Part shown: positions 63,553 through 64,000 of the stretch, one piece after another
Numbering within the stretch: position 1 is the first letter of the stretch
Layout of the letters: the number at the start of each line of letters is the position of its first letter
Source of the DNA: Natronosalvus amylolyticus
GTDB lineage: Archaea; Halobacteriota; Halobacteria; Halobacteriales; Natrialbaceae
Assembly: GCF_024298845.1 (NCBI RefSeq)
Contig: NZ_CP101156.1
Coordinates: forward strand, 1,364,001 to 1,428,000
Direction of reading: 5' to 3'
DNA length: 64,000 bases
Position numbers and translations under genes: made by a program
Notes under the pieces: model-generated
What the model saw: the letters and a program-made list of their open reading frames with translations, nothing else
What the model was told of the DNA's origin: nothing
Databases searched by the model: none

Positions 63553-64000
63553 TCGAGCCGTTTCACCCCCTCTTCGGCGAGTTCGGCCCGAAACGCGTCC
63601 TCACACCCAGGCGTAAACCGAAGCGCTGTCTCAGTTTCCGGCGTCGGATCGAGCGCGACGATACAACCACCACCACCTGCACCCGTCAACTTGGCCCCAA
63701 CCGCACCTGCATCGCGGGCCGCCCAGACCATCGTCTCGAGCGTGCGCGCCGAAACGCCCAGTGCCGAGAGGAGACCGTGGTTGAAGTTCATCAATCGGCC
63801 AATTTCCTCGATATCGCCCGCTTCGAGCGCCGCTTCACCCTCTCGGACGAGGTCGCCGATCGTCTCGACCGTCTGGGCTGCGAAGTCGTACTCCTCGCGC
63901 AGCGACCGCACGCCTGCGACGAGTTCGCCCGTCTCGCCAGCACCACCGTCGAACCCGATTACGAACGGTAGCGACGGGGCCTCGAGCGAGCGACAGTCCT
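63549..64000 (-). CDS. mvk: Mevalonate kinase (partial, N-terminus beyond right edge)
   Basis: About 150 C-terminal residues of a GHMP kinase: GFDGGAGETGELVAGVRSL, LMNFNHGLLSALGVSARTLE and the GHMP motif KLTGAGGGGCIVAL. It phosphorylates mevalonate, the step before decarboxylation and isopentenyl phosphate kinase, to which it is coupled. Confidence 0.93.
   Translation of the reverse strand, partial: DCRSLEAPSLPFVIGFDGGAGETGELVAGVRSLREEYDFAAQTVETIGDLVREGEAALEAGDIEEIGRLMNFNHGLLSALGVSARTLETMVWAARDAGAVGAKLTGAGGGGCIVALDPTPETETALRFTPGCEDAFRAELAEEGVKRLE

Overview
The window comes from a haloarchaeal chromosome. Most proteins are acidic, the archaeal set is clear (L7Ae-S28e-L24e, archaeal GltX, RNase J, isopentenyl phosphate kinase, GGPP synthase, TmcA, XPB helicase), secreted proteins carry Tat signals with lipobox cysteines, and many genes have a TATA-like box 25-30 bases before the start codon, as in leaderless haloarchaeal transcripts. 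The hexamer CTCGAG is very frequent to the right of about 23 kb, which in my judgement fits a Natrialbales-type genome (Natrinema/Haloterrigena/Natronorubrum). That placement is an inference.

Positions 1 to about 24.7 kb look like an integrated accessory island. It ends at a tyrosine recombinase gene next to the 3' end of a tRNA-Glu(CUC) gene. Its cargo is: (a) a tightly coupled leftward operon Mre11-Rad50-NurA-HAS-barrel protein-HerA, running off the left edge; (b) a divergent giant GHKL ATPase with a DUF3883/PD-(D/E)XK-like C-terminus; (c) a winged-helix/TumE-type toxin-antitoxin pair; (d) a NERD-nuclease/SF1-helicase fusion; (e) two unrelated HNH endonucleases, one with a duplicated 3' fragment; (f) a three-gene cassette of unknown function lying between the two HNH copies; and (g) broken genes at an internal junction (an HNH-repeat protein and a CPBP protease remnant). 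The best candidate for an undescribed system is the Mre11-Rad50-NurA-HerA operon with the GHKL-DUF3883 protein, which together look like a DNA-end sensing and degrading defence module.

From 24.8 to 48.2 kb the window is ordinary chromosome: a membrane-anchored winged-helix regulator, an MBL hydrolase, superoxide dismutase, the L7Ae-S28e-L24e-Ndk operon, TmcA, an XPB helicase framed by two ~85-bp palindromic elements, GrpE with a very long acidic tail, an AhpD-like protein, heme A synthase, an M24 peptidase, an SDR, GltX, GGPP synthase and RNase J.

From 48.2 to 62.8 kb there is a metabolic block: a Tat-secreted alpha/beta hydrolase, an amino-acid permease with two Usp domains, and a dipeptide-type ABC transporter operon ending in a DUF1028 protein, followed by an M20 carbamoylase-type amidohydrolase and a divergent IclR regulator. 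This suggests uptake and hydrolysis of peptides or N-carbamoyl/amide compounds. The right end carries a gamma carbonic anhydrase, then isopentenyl phosphate kinase and mevalonate kinase (cut by the edge). RNase J and GGPP synthase lie on the same strand 14.6 kb away, so this block may have been inserted into an isoprenoid gene neighbourhood.
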